From: UBA6901 sp964355495
GTDB lineage: Bacteria; Pseudomonadota; Gammaproteobacteria; Acidiferrobacterales; UBA6901
Length of the DNA: 10,521 bases
Assembly (NCBI GenBank): GCA_964355495.1
Contig: CAYHES010000087.1
Location: 1-10,521 of the forward strand
Direction of reading: 5' to 3'
The translations under genes were made by a program, and so were the position numbers. Of the stretch, positions 1-5,960 are shown one piece after another. The notes beneath the pieces were generated by a model. That model was not told the DNA's origin and made no database searches. It was given only the letters and a program-made list of their open reading frames with translations. How positions within the stretch are numbered: the first letter of the stretch is position 1; every line of letters starts with the position of its first letter.

Positions 1-1
1 T

Positions 2-23
2 CCGGGAAGTTACCGGGAAGTTA
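2..23. repeat. Tandem 11-bp direct repeat
   Basis: The unit CCGGGAAGTTA occurs twice back to back at the start of the window. The array may continue beyond the left edge, so its true copy number is not visible. No function is assigned. Confidence 0.6.
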
Positions 24-177
24 TAAGTACCAAACAGAACGCAACACTACACTAGTGCCGCGAGAGGCAGGACTCCATGGAAGTGGGAGGTAGAGCAACG
101 CATGGAGCAGTGGCCGGGAGCGGCGTCGGGAATAGCCGCCGAGGACGCCGAGAGCGGCCGACGTCCAGTGTTAATGT

Positions 178-263
178 GTAGGGCGGGTTAGCGCAAAGCG
201 CGTAACCCGCCGATCAACGCTGGATGACATACGGCGCAATTCGCGTTGCTCATTGCGCCCTAC
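178..263. repeat. MITE-like/REP-like palindromic element
   Basis: This 86-bp element is bounded by perfect 8-bp terminal inverted repeats, GTAGGGCG at 178-185 and CGCCCTAC at 256-263. It contains two hairpins. The first pairs GGCGGGTTA (182-190) with TAACCCGCC (203-211) around a GCGC-rich loop. The second pairs GGCGCAAT (233-240) with ATTGCGCC (252-259). From general knowledge, closely similar GGCGGGTTAGCGC...TAACCCGCC modules are dispersed in many copies in proteobacterial genomes as non-autonomous palindromic elements. It has no coding capacity and lies just beyond the terminator of the binding-protein genes. A target-site duplication is not evident. Confidence 0.7.
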
Positions 264-306
264 GTGCCGCCGACATGGACGAACAACTTGTCCAATTTTC
301 CCGGGC

Positions 307-339
307 TAAAACAAAACCGCCCCCTTGCGGGGGCGGGAA
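307..339 (-). terminator. Intrinsic terminator of the binding-protein genes
   Basis: Read on the minus strand, CCGCCCCC and GGGGGCGG form a perfect 8-bp stem (317-336) with a 4-nt loop GCAA. A T-rich tail (TTTTGTTTT) follows at once. This is a textbook Rho-independent terminator placed about 60 nt after the stop codon at 397, so it ends leftward transcription from the two binding-protein genes. Confidence 0.85.
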
Positions 340-396
340 AGCGGACGGCGGGCGTCCGCGGGAGGAGTGTGGTGTATTCCTTTCGCGTCTCGATAC

Positions 397-1323
397 TTAG
401 CGGTATCCCCAGGTGTCCTTGAGAATGCTCGCGACGCCCGCGTATTCGTCCTTGGCGGCGGGTTGGAAGTCACCGTTCAGGGCGTAGGCCTCGCGCAGCT
501 TGGCGGTGGCAATGCGCGCGCCGGGTGTGGCGAGGGCGCGCGCAATCTTTGCCTGGTCATCGGCAGCGATGCGCGGGCCGGCCGAGAACGCCTGGTTCGG
601 ATAGGCCTTGGCCTTGAACACCACGCGCGTTGCCGCACCCTGCGGGTCGAGTTTGGCGAGGTTGTGCGCCGGCAGAATGGCGGCCGTGCAACGCCCGGTC
701 TGCATGCCACTATAAATAGTGTTCCAGCTTTCCGTGCTCACAATCAGCGGTTGGCGCATCGGGTTGTTGAACTCGTTCAGCACCGTCAGCGTGCCGAGGT
801 TGGGCGGGTTCATGCCGCAGATGCCGCGCCCGGTGAGCTGTTTGAGTTCGCGCACCTTGTCGTTGTCTTTCTTCACCACCACGACGAAGCTGTGCTCACC
901 CGGGGCCTTCACCAGAATGTGGTGCTGCAGGTTGGCGGCGCGCCAGGCATTGAAGTGCGGGCCGTCGAACACCAGGTCGTATTCCCCCTTGCGCATTTCC
1001 GTCTGGTAGGCAATCCAGTTGGCCGGCTGCCGGTACACAACCTTCTTGCCGATGACGGCCGACAGGTATTCAGCGATCGGGCCGTAGATTTCGGCGGCGG
1101 CCTGGGCCGACTCGCGCGGCGGCGCGCTGAACACGTACGTGCCGGGTGCGGCCGAAGCCGTGGCCGGGGATCTCTCGAGCAGCGCCGGGCCGGCGAGCGC
1201 GGCGTTCGCCGGCGAGTACCCCACTTTCTGCTGGCCGGACGGGTCGGCGGCCGTGGCGGCCGTGGACAACGTGCCGAGAACGAGAGCAGTCAGGGTCAGG
1301 GTCGGGAAGAATCGGGTGAACAT
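397..1323 (-). CDS. PhnD-like periplasmic oxyanion-binding protein (downstream copy)
   Basis: This is a 308-residue substrate-binding protein of the phosphate/phosphite/phosphonate ABC type (PhnD-like, COG3221). An N-terminal signal peptide (residues 1 to about 26, hydrophobic core LTLTALVLGTL, ending ATAA before Asp27) sends it to the periplasm. Family-like blocks are IYGPIAEYLSAVIGKKV (79-95), YDLVFDGPHFNAW (115-127), CGMNPPNLGTLT (169-180) and NQAFSAGPRI (243-252). Cys169 and Cys212 are conserved in the neighbouring paralog and may form a disulfide. I chose ATG 1323 because it starts the signal peptide and has GGAGG just upstream on the coding strand; the open frame continues further upstream but only as non-homologous sequence. 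It is the second gene of a leftward pair. No ABC permease or ATPase gene is in the window, so the ligand (phosphonate, phosphite, sulfate or another oxyanion) is unknown. Confidence 0.85.
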   Translation of the reverse strand: MFTRFFPTLTLTALVLGTLSTAATAADPSGQQKVGYSPANAALAGPALLERSPATASAAPGTYVFSAPPRESAQAAAEIYGPIAEYLSAVIGKKVVYRQPANWIAYQTEMRKGEYDLVFDGPHFNAWRAANLQHHILVKAPGEHSFVVVVKKDNDKVRELKQLTGRGICGMNPPNLGTLTVLNEFNNPMRQPLIVSTESWNTIYSGMQTGRCTAAILPAHNLAKLDPQGAATRVVFKAKAYPNQAFSAGPRIAADDQAKIARALATPGARIATAKLREAYALNGDFQPAAKDEYAGVASILKDTWGYR

Positions 1324-1378
1324 GGATACGGCCTCCGTGTTATTTGGCTTGAAAATGGGTTGTGGCCTCCGGTGAGTC

Positions 1379-1404
1379 CCCGCGCTGCCTCCCGGCAGCG
1401 CGGG
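1379..1404 (-). other. Hairpin between the two binding-protein genes
   Basis: Perfect 11-bp inverted repeat: left arm CCCGCGCTGCC (1379-1389), loop TCCC, right arm GGCAGCGCGGG (1394-1404). It lies 17 nt past the stop of the upstream gene. No T-run follows on either strand, so it is a poor intrinsic terminator. It is more likely a 3'-end stabiliser or a weak attenuator that makes expression of the two paralogs unequal. Confidence 0.6.
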
Positions 1405-1421
1405 TTGCCGCAGGACGGCGA

Positions 1422-2348
1422 TCAATAGCCCCACTCGTTCTTGAGGTAGGTGCCGAGGCCCGCGAACTCCTTGTTGCTGGTGGCGGCGAACGGCTTGCCA
1501 GCGGCGTATTTGTCGCGCAGTTTGAGGGTTGCCTTCTCGCCCTCGGGCGAGAGCAGGGCGCGTGCAATCTTTTCCTGATCCTGTGCGCTCAGGCGCGGGC
1601 CGGCGGAGAAGGCGTTGTCTGGCAGGGCCGCGCCGCGGAACACGATTTTCGTCTGGCGGCCGGTGTCCTTCTCGAACTTCTCGAGGGCCTTGACCGGCAC
1701 GACTGCGGCCACGCACTTGTTTGCAAGCAGGCCCTGATAGATTTCTTTCCAGCCGTCGGTGTTGACGATGATCGGCTGGCGCGCTGGGTTGTTGAATTCG
1801 TTGAGCGCAGTGAGTGTGCCGAGGTTGGGCGGGGCGTGTCCGCAGATGGTACGGCCGGCGAGCTGCTTGAGTTCACGGATCTTGTCGTTGTCTTTCTTGA
1901 CCAGGACCACGAACACGTGGTCGCCGGGAACCTTCGCCAGCACGTTGTGCTGTACCCGGTCCACGCGCCAGGAATTGAAGTGCGGCCCGTCGAACACGAT
2001 GTCATAGGCGCCCTTCTGCATCAGGCCCTGGTACACGCCCCAGTTGCCGGCGTGCTTGAAGAGGACCTTCTTGCCGAGCACGGTCGAGAGGTATCCAGCC
2101 ACCGGACCGTAGATGGCCTCGGCCTCGGCATCGTCCTCGCGCGGTGCGGCACTCAGGATCAGTTCGTTGTTCTCGGTCAGACGCATCACCGGGGCCGTAT
2201 TCTGCGGCGTGCGGAATGCGACCTTGGTGCCCGCGTTGACCACCGGTCCGCCGGATTCGGCCGCTGCGCCGACGCAGGCCGATGTCAGAACCAGGGCCAG
2301 GGTGAAACGCGATGATTTCCCGAATGTGCTTCTGCTGTAACCAATCAT
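1422..2348 (-). CDS. PhnD-like periplasmic oxyanion-binding protein (upstream copy)
   Basis: This is a second 308-residue PhnD-like periplasmic binding protein, colinear with its downstream neighbour and clearly a duplicate of it. In residues 165-200 I count 27 identities in 36 positions. The blocks IYGPVAGYLSTVLGKKV (79-95), YDIVFDGPHFNSW (115-127), CGHAPPNLGTLT (169-180) and NAFSAGPRL (245-253) recur, with the same Cys169/Cys212 pair. The signal peptide covers residues 1-30 and ends VGAAA before Glu31. Cys25 (TSAC) is a weak lipobox candidate, but Leu is missing at -3, so soluble export is more likely. The start at 2348 is set by GAGGAG a few bases upstream; an in-frame ATG at 2399 would only add a His-rich stretch before the signal peptide. 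It is the first gene of the leftward unit, divergent from chrA. The ligand is unknown, and no permease or ATPase is nearby. Confidence 0.85.
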   Translation of the reverse strand: MIGYSRSTFGKSSRFTLALVLTSACVGAAAESGGPVVNAGTKVAFRTPQNTAPVMRLTENNELILSAAPREDDAEAEAIYGPVAGYLSTVLGKKVLFKHAGNWGVYQGLMQKGAYDIVFDGPHFNSWRVDRVQHNVLAKVPGDHVFVVLVKKDNDKIRELKQLAGRTICGHAPPNLGTLTALNEFNNPARQPIIVNTDGWKEIYQGLLANKCVAAVVPVKALEKFEKDTGRQTKIVFRGAALPDNAFSAGPRLSAQDQEKIARALLSPEGEKATLKLRDKYAAGKPFAATSNKEFAGLGTYLKNEWGY

Positions 2349-2414
2349 GAAGATCTCCTCGTAATGATGATGCCTGCCCCGCTTCAACACCGCCCACATC
2401 CGTTCGTTACCGCG

Positions 2415-2443
2415 TCCCTATCCGCACACCCGTCGCAAGTCAA
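2415..2443 (-). promoter_or_regulatory. Candidate promoter of the binding-protein genes
   Basis: On the minus strand a good -35 box TTGACT (2443-2438) is followed after 17 nt by TAGGGA (2420-2415), a weak -10. A start near 2408 would give a leader of about 60 nt. The -35 overlaps the inverted repeat at 2439-2452. The poor -10 suggests that an activator is needed or that this is not the true promoter. Confidence 0.35.
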
Positions 2444-2452
2444 AACCTTGAC
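2439..2452. promoter_or_regulatory. Operator-like inverted repeat GTCAA-N4-TTGAC
   Basis: GTCAAAACCTTGAC is a perfect 5-bp inverted repeat with a 4-bp spacer. It overlaps the candidate -35 box for the leftward genes and sits in the divergent region upstream of chrA. The geometry suits a dimeric repressor or activator. The regulator is unknown and none is encoded next to it. Confidence 0.35.
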
Positions 2453-2597
2453 GCAATTTGCTCCCTGCACGGCCATGTGACTGTAGCCGAGGATCGCTTG
2501 AATTCCAGACATCCTGCTGGCTCAGCATGCCTCGTCCGACAGGCGGATGCGTGCAACGTAACGAGCGGTATGCAGCGAAGAATTACTTCCGTTTGCC

Positions 2598-2654
2598 TTG
2601 ACGCCCCACCGGACGGCAGCTAAGTCTTGTCACACTCGGGCAGAAAAATATTCC
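2598..2654 (+). promoter_or_regulatory. Candidate promoters for the chrA-led cluster
   Basis: Two overlapping sigma70-like possibilities are visible. TTGTCA (2627-2632) lies 16 nt before TATTCC (2649-2654). TTGACG (2598-2603) lies 17 nt before TAAGTC (2621-2626). The first has the better -10 and lies in an A-rich patch. A start near 2661 would leave a leader of about 200 nt before chrA, long enough to contain the short ORF at 2736-2867 and the hairpin at 2805-2821. Confidence 0.35.
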
Positions 2655-2735
2655 GTACAAAAAAGCCGGACGGGCGCGGGGAAGTGACGCCGGGGATCGA
2701 GCCTCGTGCGCCGGTATTGTATGGAGGAACAAGTG

Positions 2736-2867
2736 ATGTTCATGTCGCCGTTCGGGAGCGACGCATTGTCGTCAGTCCCGGCATATATTCCTTCAACCGT
2801 TGGTCCGGTCGATTCGACCGGTTACGGCACATCGTCATGCTGTCCGGGAGACATCATGCATGTCTGA
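2736..2867 (+). CDS. Possible 43-residue leader peptide overlapping the chrA start
   Basis: ATG at 2736 is preceded by GGAGGA (2723-2728) with a 7-nt spacer, one of the strongest Shine-Dalgarno sequences in the window. The frame runs 43 codons and ends at TGA 2865-2867, overlapping the chrA ATG (2860) by 8 nt in another frame, the usual geometry of translational coupling. The peptide is rich in Ser, Pro, Gly and Thr, has a Cys-Cys pair at residues 35-36, and has no hydrophobic segment. I do not recognise it. It may be a regulatory leader whose translation sets chrA expression, a small protein, or a chance frame. The 17-bp palindrome at 2805-2821 lies inside it, so ribosome passage would open that hairpin. 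Confidence 0.3.
   Translation: MFMSPFGSDALSSVPAYIPSTVGPVDSTGYGTSSCCPGDIMHV
2805..2821 (+). promoter_or_regulatory. Hairpin/palindrome in the chrA leader
   Basis: CCGGTCG (2805-2811), loop ATT, CGACCGG (2815-2821) make a perfect 7-bp stem ending 38 nt before the chrA ATG. It could be an RNA hairpin near the ribosome binding site or a DNA operator. There is no T-run, so it is not a terminator. Confidence 0.4.
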
Positions 2868-4050
2868 ACGCATCTCGTTGTGGTCGCTGTTCGCCACCTT
2901 TCTCAAGATTGGCAGCACCGCGTTCGGCGGCTTCATGGCGCTCATCGCCGTGGTGCAGAACGAGGTGGTCGAACGCAGGCGCTGGCTGCAGCCGGAAGAC
3001 ATGCTGGATGGCATCTCGCTCGCCACCATCCTGCCCGGACCGGTGGCGGTGAACGTCGTGGCCTATGCCGGATATCGCCTGCGTGGCGGTCTCGGTGCAC
3101 TGGTGTCCGCGGCCGGCGTGATCCTGCCCGCGTTTGTGCTGGTGCTCGCGCTCAGTGTTGCGTATTTCACGTGGGGGAGCGTGCCGGCCGTGAGTCGGGT
3201 ATTTCAGGGTTTCATCCCGGCCGTTGCAGCCATCATTGCGCTGGCCGCCTGGAACATGAGCCGCAAAGCGGCGAAGGGCGCGCGCGCCATGCTGATTCTG
3301 ATCGCCGCCGCGCTGCTGCTGATCGGTATCGGCGGATTCTGGGTGACGCTCGCGATCATCGTGGGCAGCGGCGTTGCGGGCTGGCTGCTGTTTCGCCCAC
3401 ATACTCCGGAGGAGGGTGTGCGGGTGGAAGGCAAAGCCGCGTATGCGCCGAAGCTGGTGTGTCGTAGCTCGTTGCTGAGCGTACCGCTGTTGCCGGCCGC
3501 GAGTCTCGTCGCGCCGTTCCTGAGCCTGGATGTCGCGCTGACCGCGAAGCTGTTTACCACGTTCGCGGGTGTGAGTGTGTTCCTGTTCGGGGGCGGTTAT
3601 GTGTTCATCCCGGTCATCCAGGAAATCGTGGTGGAGAGTCATCACTGGCTCACGCTCCAGGAGTTCGTGGACGGCATTGCCCTGGGTCAGGTCACACCCG
3701 GACCGATTCTGATCAGCGCCACTTTCATCGGCTACAAGGTCGCCGGTTTCGCTGGGGCGCTGGCGGCTACCACCGGCATCTTTCTGCCGCCGATCCTGTT
3801 GATGCTGGCAGGCGCCCATGCACTCGAGCGCATCAAGAAATCTGTCGCCATTACTGCGGCGCTGCGCGGTATCCGCCCGGCGGTGGTCGGCATGATCGTG
3901 GCTGCGGCGTTCACGGTCGGCGCGACGGCACCGCATCACTGGGCGTCATTACTGATCTTTGTTGTCGCACTCGTAGCGCTCATGCGCCTGCGCGTGCCGG
4001 TGGTTTGGGTGATTCCGGCAGCCGGGCTTACCGGGCTGCTGCTGTTCTGA
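2860..4050 (+). CDS. chrA: CHR-family (ChrA-like) oxyanion transporter, two-domain form
   Basis: This 396-residue inner-membrane protein has the tandem-domain layout of long-chain ChrA transporters, which move chromate and are suspected to handle sulfate. Domain 1 (about 5-178) carries FLKIGSTAFGGF (14-25), VVERRRWL (36-43) and PGPVAVNVVAYAGYRLRG (59-76). Domain 2 (about 225-396) repeats the pattern with FGGGYVFIPVIQ (243-254), HHWLTLQEF (261-269) and PGPILISATFIGYKVAG (280-296). Several hydrophobic segments lie in each half, joined by a polar linker near 180-205. The start at 2860 gives the normal family N-terminus and has GGGAG at 2846-2850; a longer frame from 2800 adds only arginine-rich sequence. 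It leads a cluster whose next gene begins 25 nt later and makes PAPS, so sulfate rather than chromate may be the physiological ion (inference). The FGGF motif in domain 1 differs from the FGGP typical of chromate-resistance ChrA. Confidence 0.88.
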   Translation: MSERISLWSLFATFLKIGSTAFGGFMALIAVVQNEVVERRRWLQPEDMLDGISLATILPGPVAVNVVAYAGYRLRGGLGALVSAAGVILPAFVLVLALSVAYFTWGSVPAVSRVFQGFIPAVAAIIALAAWNMSRKAAKGARAMLILIAAALLLIGIGGFWVTLAIIVGSGVAGWLLFRPHTPEEGVRVEGKAAYAPKLVCRSSLLSVPLLPAASLVAPFLSLDVALTAKLFTTFAGVSVFLFGGGYVFIPVIQEIVVESHHWLTLQEFVDGIALGQVTPGPILISATFIGYKVAGFAGALAATTGIFLPPILLMLAGAHALERIKKSVAITAALRGIRPAVVGMIVAAAFTVGATAPHHWASLLIFVVALVALMRLRVPVVWVIPAAGLTGLLLF

Positions 4051-4075
4051 TGCGACGCTGACCCGCAGGAGCACA

Positions 4076-5935
4076 ATGGACAGGCACGGCATGCAAACTT
4101 TCACTTACGCCAAACTCATCCGCACGGATGATGACGGCCTGATGGCGCCGTATGGCGGCGAACTGGTGCAGTCGTTTGTAGCGGCGCACGATCGACCCGC
4201 CGTGCTGGAGCGTTTGCCAAGTCTGCCGGCACTGCAGATTTCAGCCACCGAGTTGCTCGACCTGGAGATGATTGCCTCCGGGGCACTCAGTCCGCTCACC
4301 GGCTTCATGACGCGCGCGGCGTACGAGGGCGTGCTGGCGAACGCGCGCTTGCCGGACGGCCGGCCGTGGGGCCTGCCGGTGACGCTCGCCGTGACGCGCG
4401 CGGCGGCGCTCTCGATACGTTCCGGTCAGGAGGCAGCGCTTTTCCATGGCGCCCATCCGGTCGGCGTGATGCTGGTGGAGGAGATGTTCCCGTGGGACGC
4501 GGAGGCGGAAGCACGCGCGCTCGGCGCCTCCTCCAACGATGCGCCCACGGTTGCGCGCCGCGAGCGCCAGGCGGAATACCTGGTCGGTGGGGCCGTGTCG
4601 CTGCTCGCCGTGCGCGGCGCCGGCTTTATGCAGCACCGACATCTCTGGCCGCTCGAGCTGCGCGGCCAGATCATGCAACGCGGCTGGCGACAGGTGGCGG
4701 TTCCGCACATCAAGCACCCGTGGCGGCGCACCCACGAGTACCTGCTCAAGTGTGCACTCGAATCCTCGGATGCCTTGCTGCTGCACACGCCGGCGAACAA
4801 GGAGGCAGCAACATCGGCAATTCCCCTGGAGACCCTGCAGACGGCCAGCCGTCTGTTGATCGAGAACTACTTTCCCGTGGATCGGATATCCGAGAACCCG
4901 ATGGCGTCCGAATTTTTTGCGCCACGACCGCGCGCCGCGCTCATGCACGCGATTCTGAGCCAGAACTATGGTGCCAGTCGGTTTCTTCTGCGGGACGACG
5001 GTGGCGCGACACGCGAACTGTTCGCCGAGGCCGCTCGCCATGGACTGGTGATCCGACCGGTGTATATGCCGGCCGCTTTCCACTGTGAGCCGTGCGGGGG
5101 AATCGCCACGCACAAGTCCTGTCCGCACGGCGCGCAGCAGCATCTCGAGGTGACGGATGAGGAGATCGCCGAGCAACTGCTTCAGGGCGAGGGCCTGGCG
5201 CCGTTCGTGGCGCGCCCGGACATCGCACGAGCGCTGGCGCGTGGCATGGCCGAGCGCCTGGATGGCGCAACCGTCAAGAGCACCGGCCGGCATATCTATC
5301 CGCATGCCGCGGAGGTGAGCAGCGAGTTGCGCCAGTCGCTCGCGGGACACAAGGCCTGCGCACTGTGGATGACCGGGCTCTCGGGCTCCGGCAAGTCCAC
5401 GATCGCACATCGCCTGGAACGCGACCTGCTGCTCGGCGGCCACCGCGTGTTCGTGCTGGATGGTGACACCCTGCGTCATGGCCTCAATCACGATCTCGGT
5501 TTCAGCGAAGCGGACCGGCGCGAGAATCTGCGCCGCGCCGCCGAGGTGGTGAAGGTGATGGTCGAGGCCGGACTGATCGTGATTGCCTCATTCATTTCGC
5601 CATTCCGTGCCGAGCGCCAGATGGTGCGCGAGATCCTCGGCGCCAGCTTCCGCGAGGTGTATGTCGAGGCGAGCCTCGCGGCCTGCGAGGAACGCGATCC
5701 GAAAGGCTTGTACAAGCGCGCGCGTGCCGGACAGATACCGCAGTTCACCGGTATCAGCTCACCGTATGAGCCGCCGGAGAGTCCAGACGTGCGTCTCGAC
5801 ACCACCGTGTCTACGGTGGACGAGTGCGCGCACCAGATGCGCGACTACCTCGCCAACGGCGGCGTGTTGCGCGGCGCGCGCGGCGATCATCGCACGGCCG
5901 GCGCGCCGACGCGCGGCGGTATCCGAATCCAGTAG
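4076..5935 (+). CDS. cysC: Two-domain APS kinase with degenerate ATP-sulfurylase domain
   Basis: This 619-residue protein phosphorylates adenylylsulfate to PAPS through its C-terminal kinase domain (about 427-597). All kinase landmarks are present: P-loop GLSGSGKS (434-441), LDGDTLRHGLN (461-471), DLGFSEADRRENLRR (473-487), SFISPFR (505-511) and DPKGLYKRARAG (541-552) with FTGISSPYE (557-565). The N-terminal part (about 10-400) has the fold-level pattern of ATP sulfurylase, but the signature QTRNPxHRxHE is replaced by HIKHPWRRTHE (211-221), the GRDHAG loop reads LRDDGG (305-310), and the ISGTxxR region is lost (near 359-366). Sulfurylase activity is therefore unlikely. From memory, a Thiobacillus denitrificans protein of the same design is a hexameric APS kinase without sulfurylase activity. 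AGGAG lies 4 nt before ATG 4076. Residues 598-619 form a Gly/Arg-rich tail. Automatic annotation would probably call it bifunctional. Confidence 0.9.
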   Translation: MDRHGMQTFTYAKLIRTDDDGLMAPYGGELVQSFVAAHDRPAVLERLPSLPALQISATELLDLEMIASGALSPLTGFMTRAAYEGVLANARLPDGRPWGLPVTLAVTRAAALSIRSGQEAALFHGAHPVGVMLVEEMFPWDAEAEARALGASSNDAPTVARRERQAEYLVGGAVSLLAVRGAGFMQHRHLWPLELRGQIMQRGWRQVAVPHIKHPWRRTHEYLLKCALESSDALLLHTPANKEAATSAIPLETLQTASRLLIENYFPVDRISENPMASEFFAPRPRAALMHAILSQNYGASRFLLRDDGGATRELFAEAARHGLVIRPVYMPAAFHCEPCGGIATHKSCPHGAQQHLEVTDEEIAEQLLQGEGLAPFVARPDIARALARGMAERLDGATVKSTGRHIYPHAAEVSSELRQSLAGHKACALWMTGLSGSGKSTIAHRLERDLLLGGHRVFVLDGDTLRHGLNHDLGFSEADRRENLRRAAEVVKVMVEAGLIVIASFISPFRAERQMVREILGASFREVYVEASLAACEERDPKGLYKRARAGQIPQFTGISSPYEPPESPDVRLDTTVSTVDECAHQMRDYLANGGVLRGARGDHRTAGAPTRGGIRIQ

Positions 5936-5960
5936 TCATCCCGAAGCCCAGGAGAATCCG

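Larger units (their letters stand above)
1..308. other. Gene-free left flank
   Basis: No convincing gene is visible here. It holds a short tandem direct repeat at the extreme left and an 86-bp palindromic element at 178-263, described separately. A 34-codon reading frame (77-181, plus strand) ends inside the palindromic element. It has low-complexity Gly/Arg/Ser composition and no recognisable motif, so I do not call it a gene. The stretch looks like intergenic DNA that has accumulated repeats. Confidence 0.6.

Noticed and set aside
77..181. 34-codon plus-strand ORF in the left flank
   Set aside because: Low-complexity Gly/Arg/Ser composition, no family resemblance, and its stop lies inside the palindromic repeat; more likely a chance frame.
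325..1428. Long plus-strand ORFs across the binding-protein genes (also 1362-2315)
   Set aside because: They lie opposite well-supported signal-peptide-bearing proteins with good ribosome binding sites; GC-rich antisense shadow frames.
2854..3939. Long minus-strand ORF opposite chrA
   Set aside because: Arg/His/Gln-rich shadow of a clear two-domain membrane transporter; no motif or ribosome binding site.
4076..5935. True bifunctional ATP sulfurylase/APS kinase
   Set aside because: Sulfurylase catalytic residues are replaced in all three signature regions; only the kinase activity is supported.
5583..5960. N-terminal extension of the sulfotransferase frame
   Set aside because: Overlaps the APS kinase gene out of frame; the PAPS loop needs the start at 5961, which has its own AGGAG.
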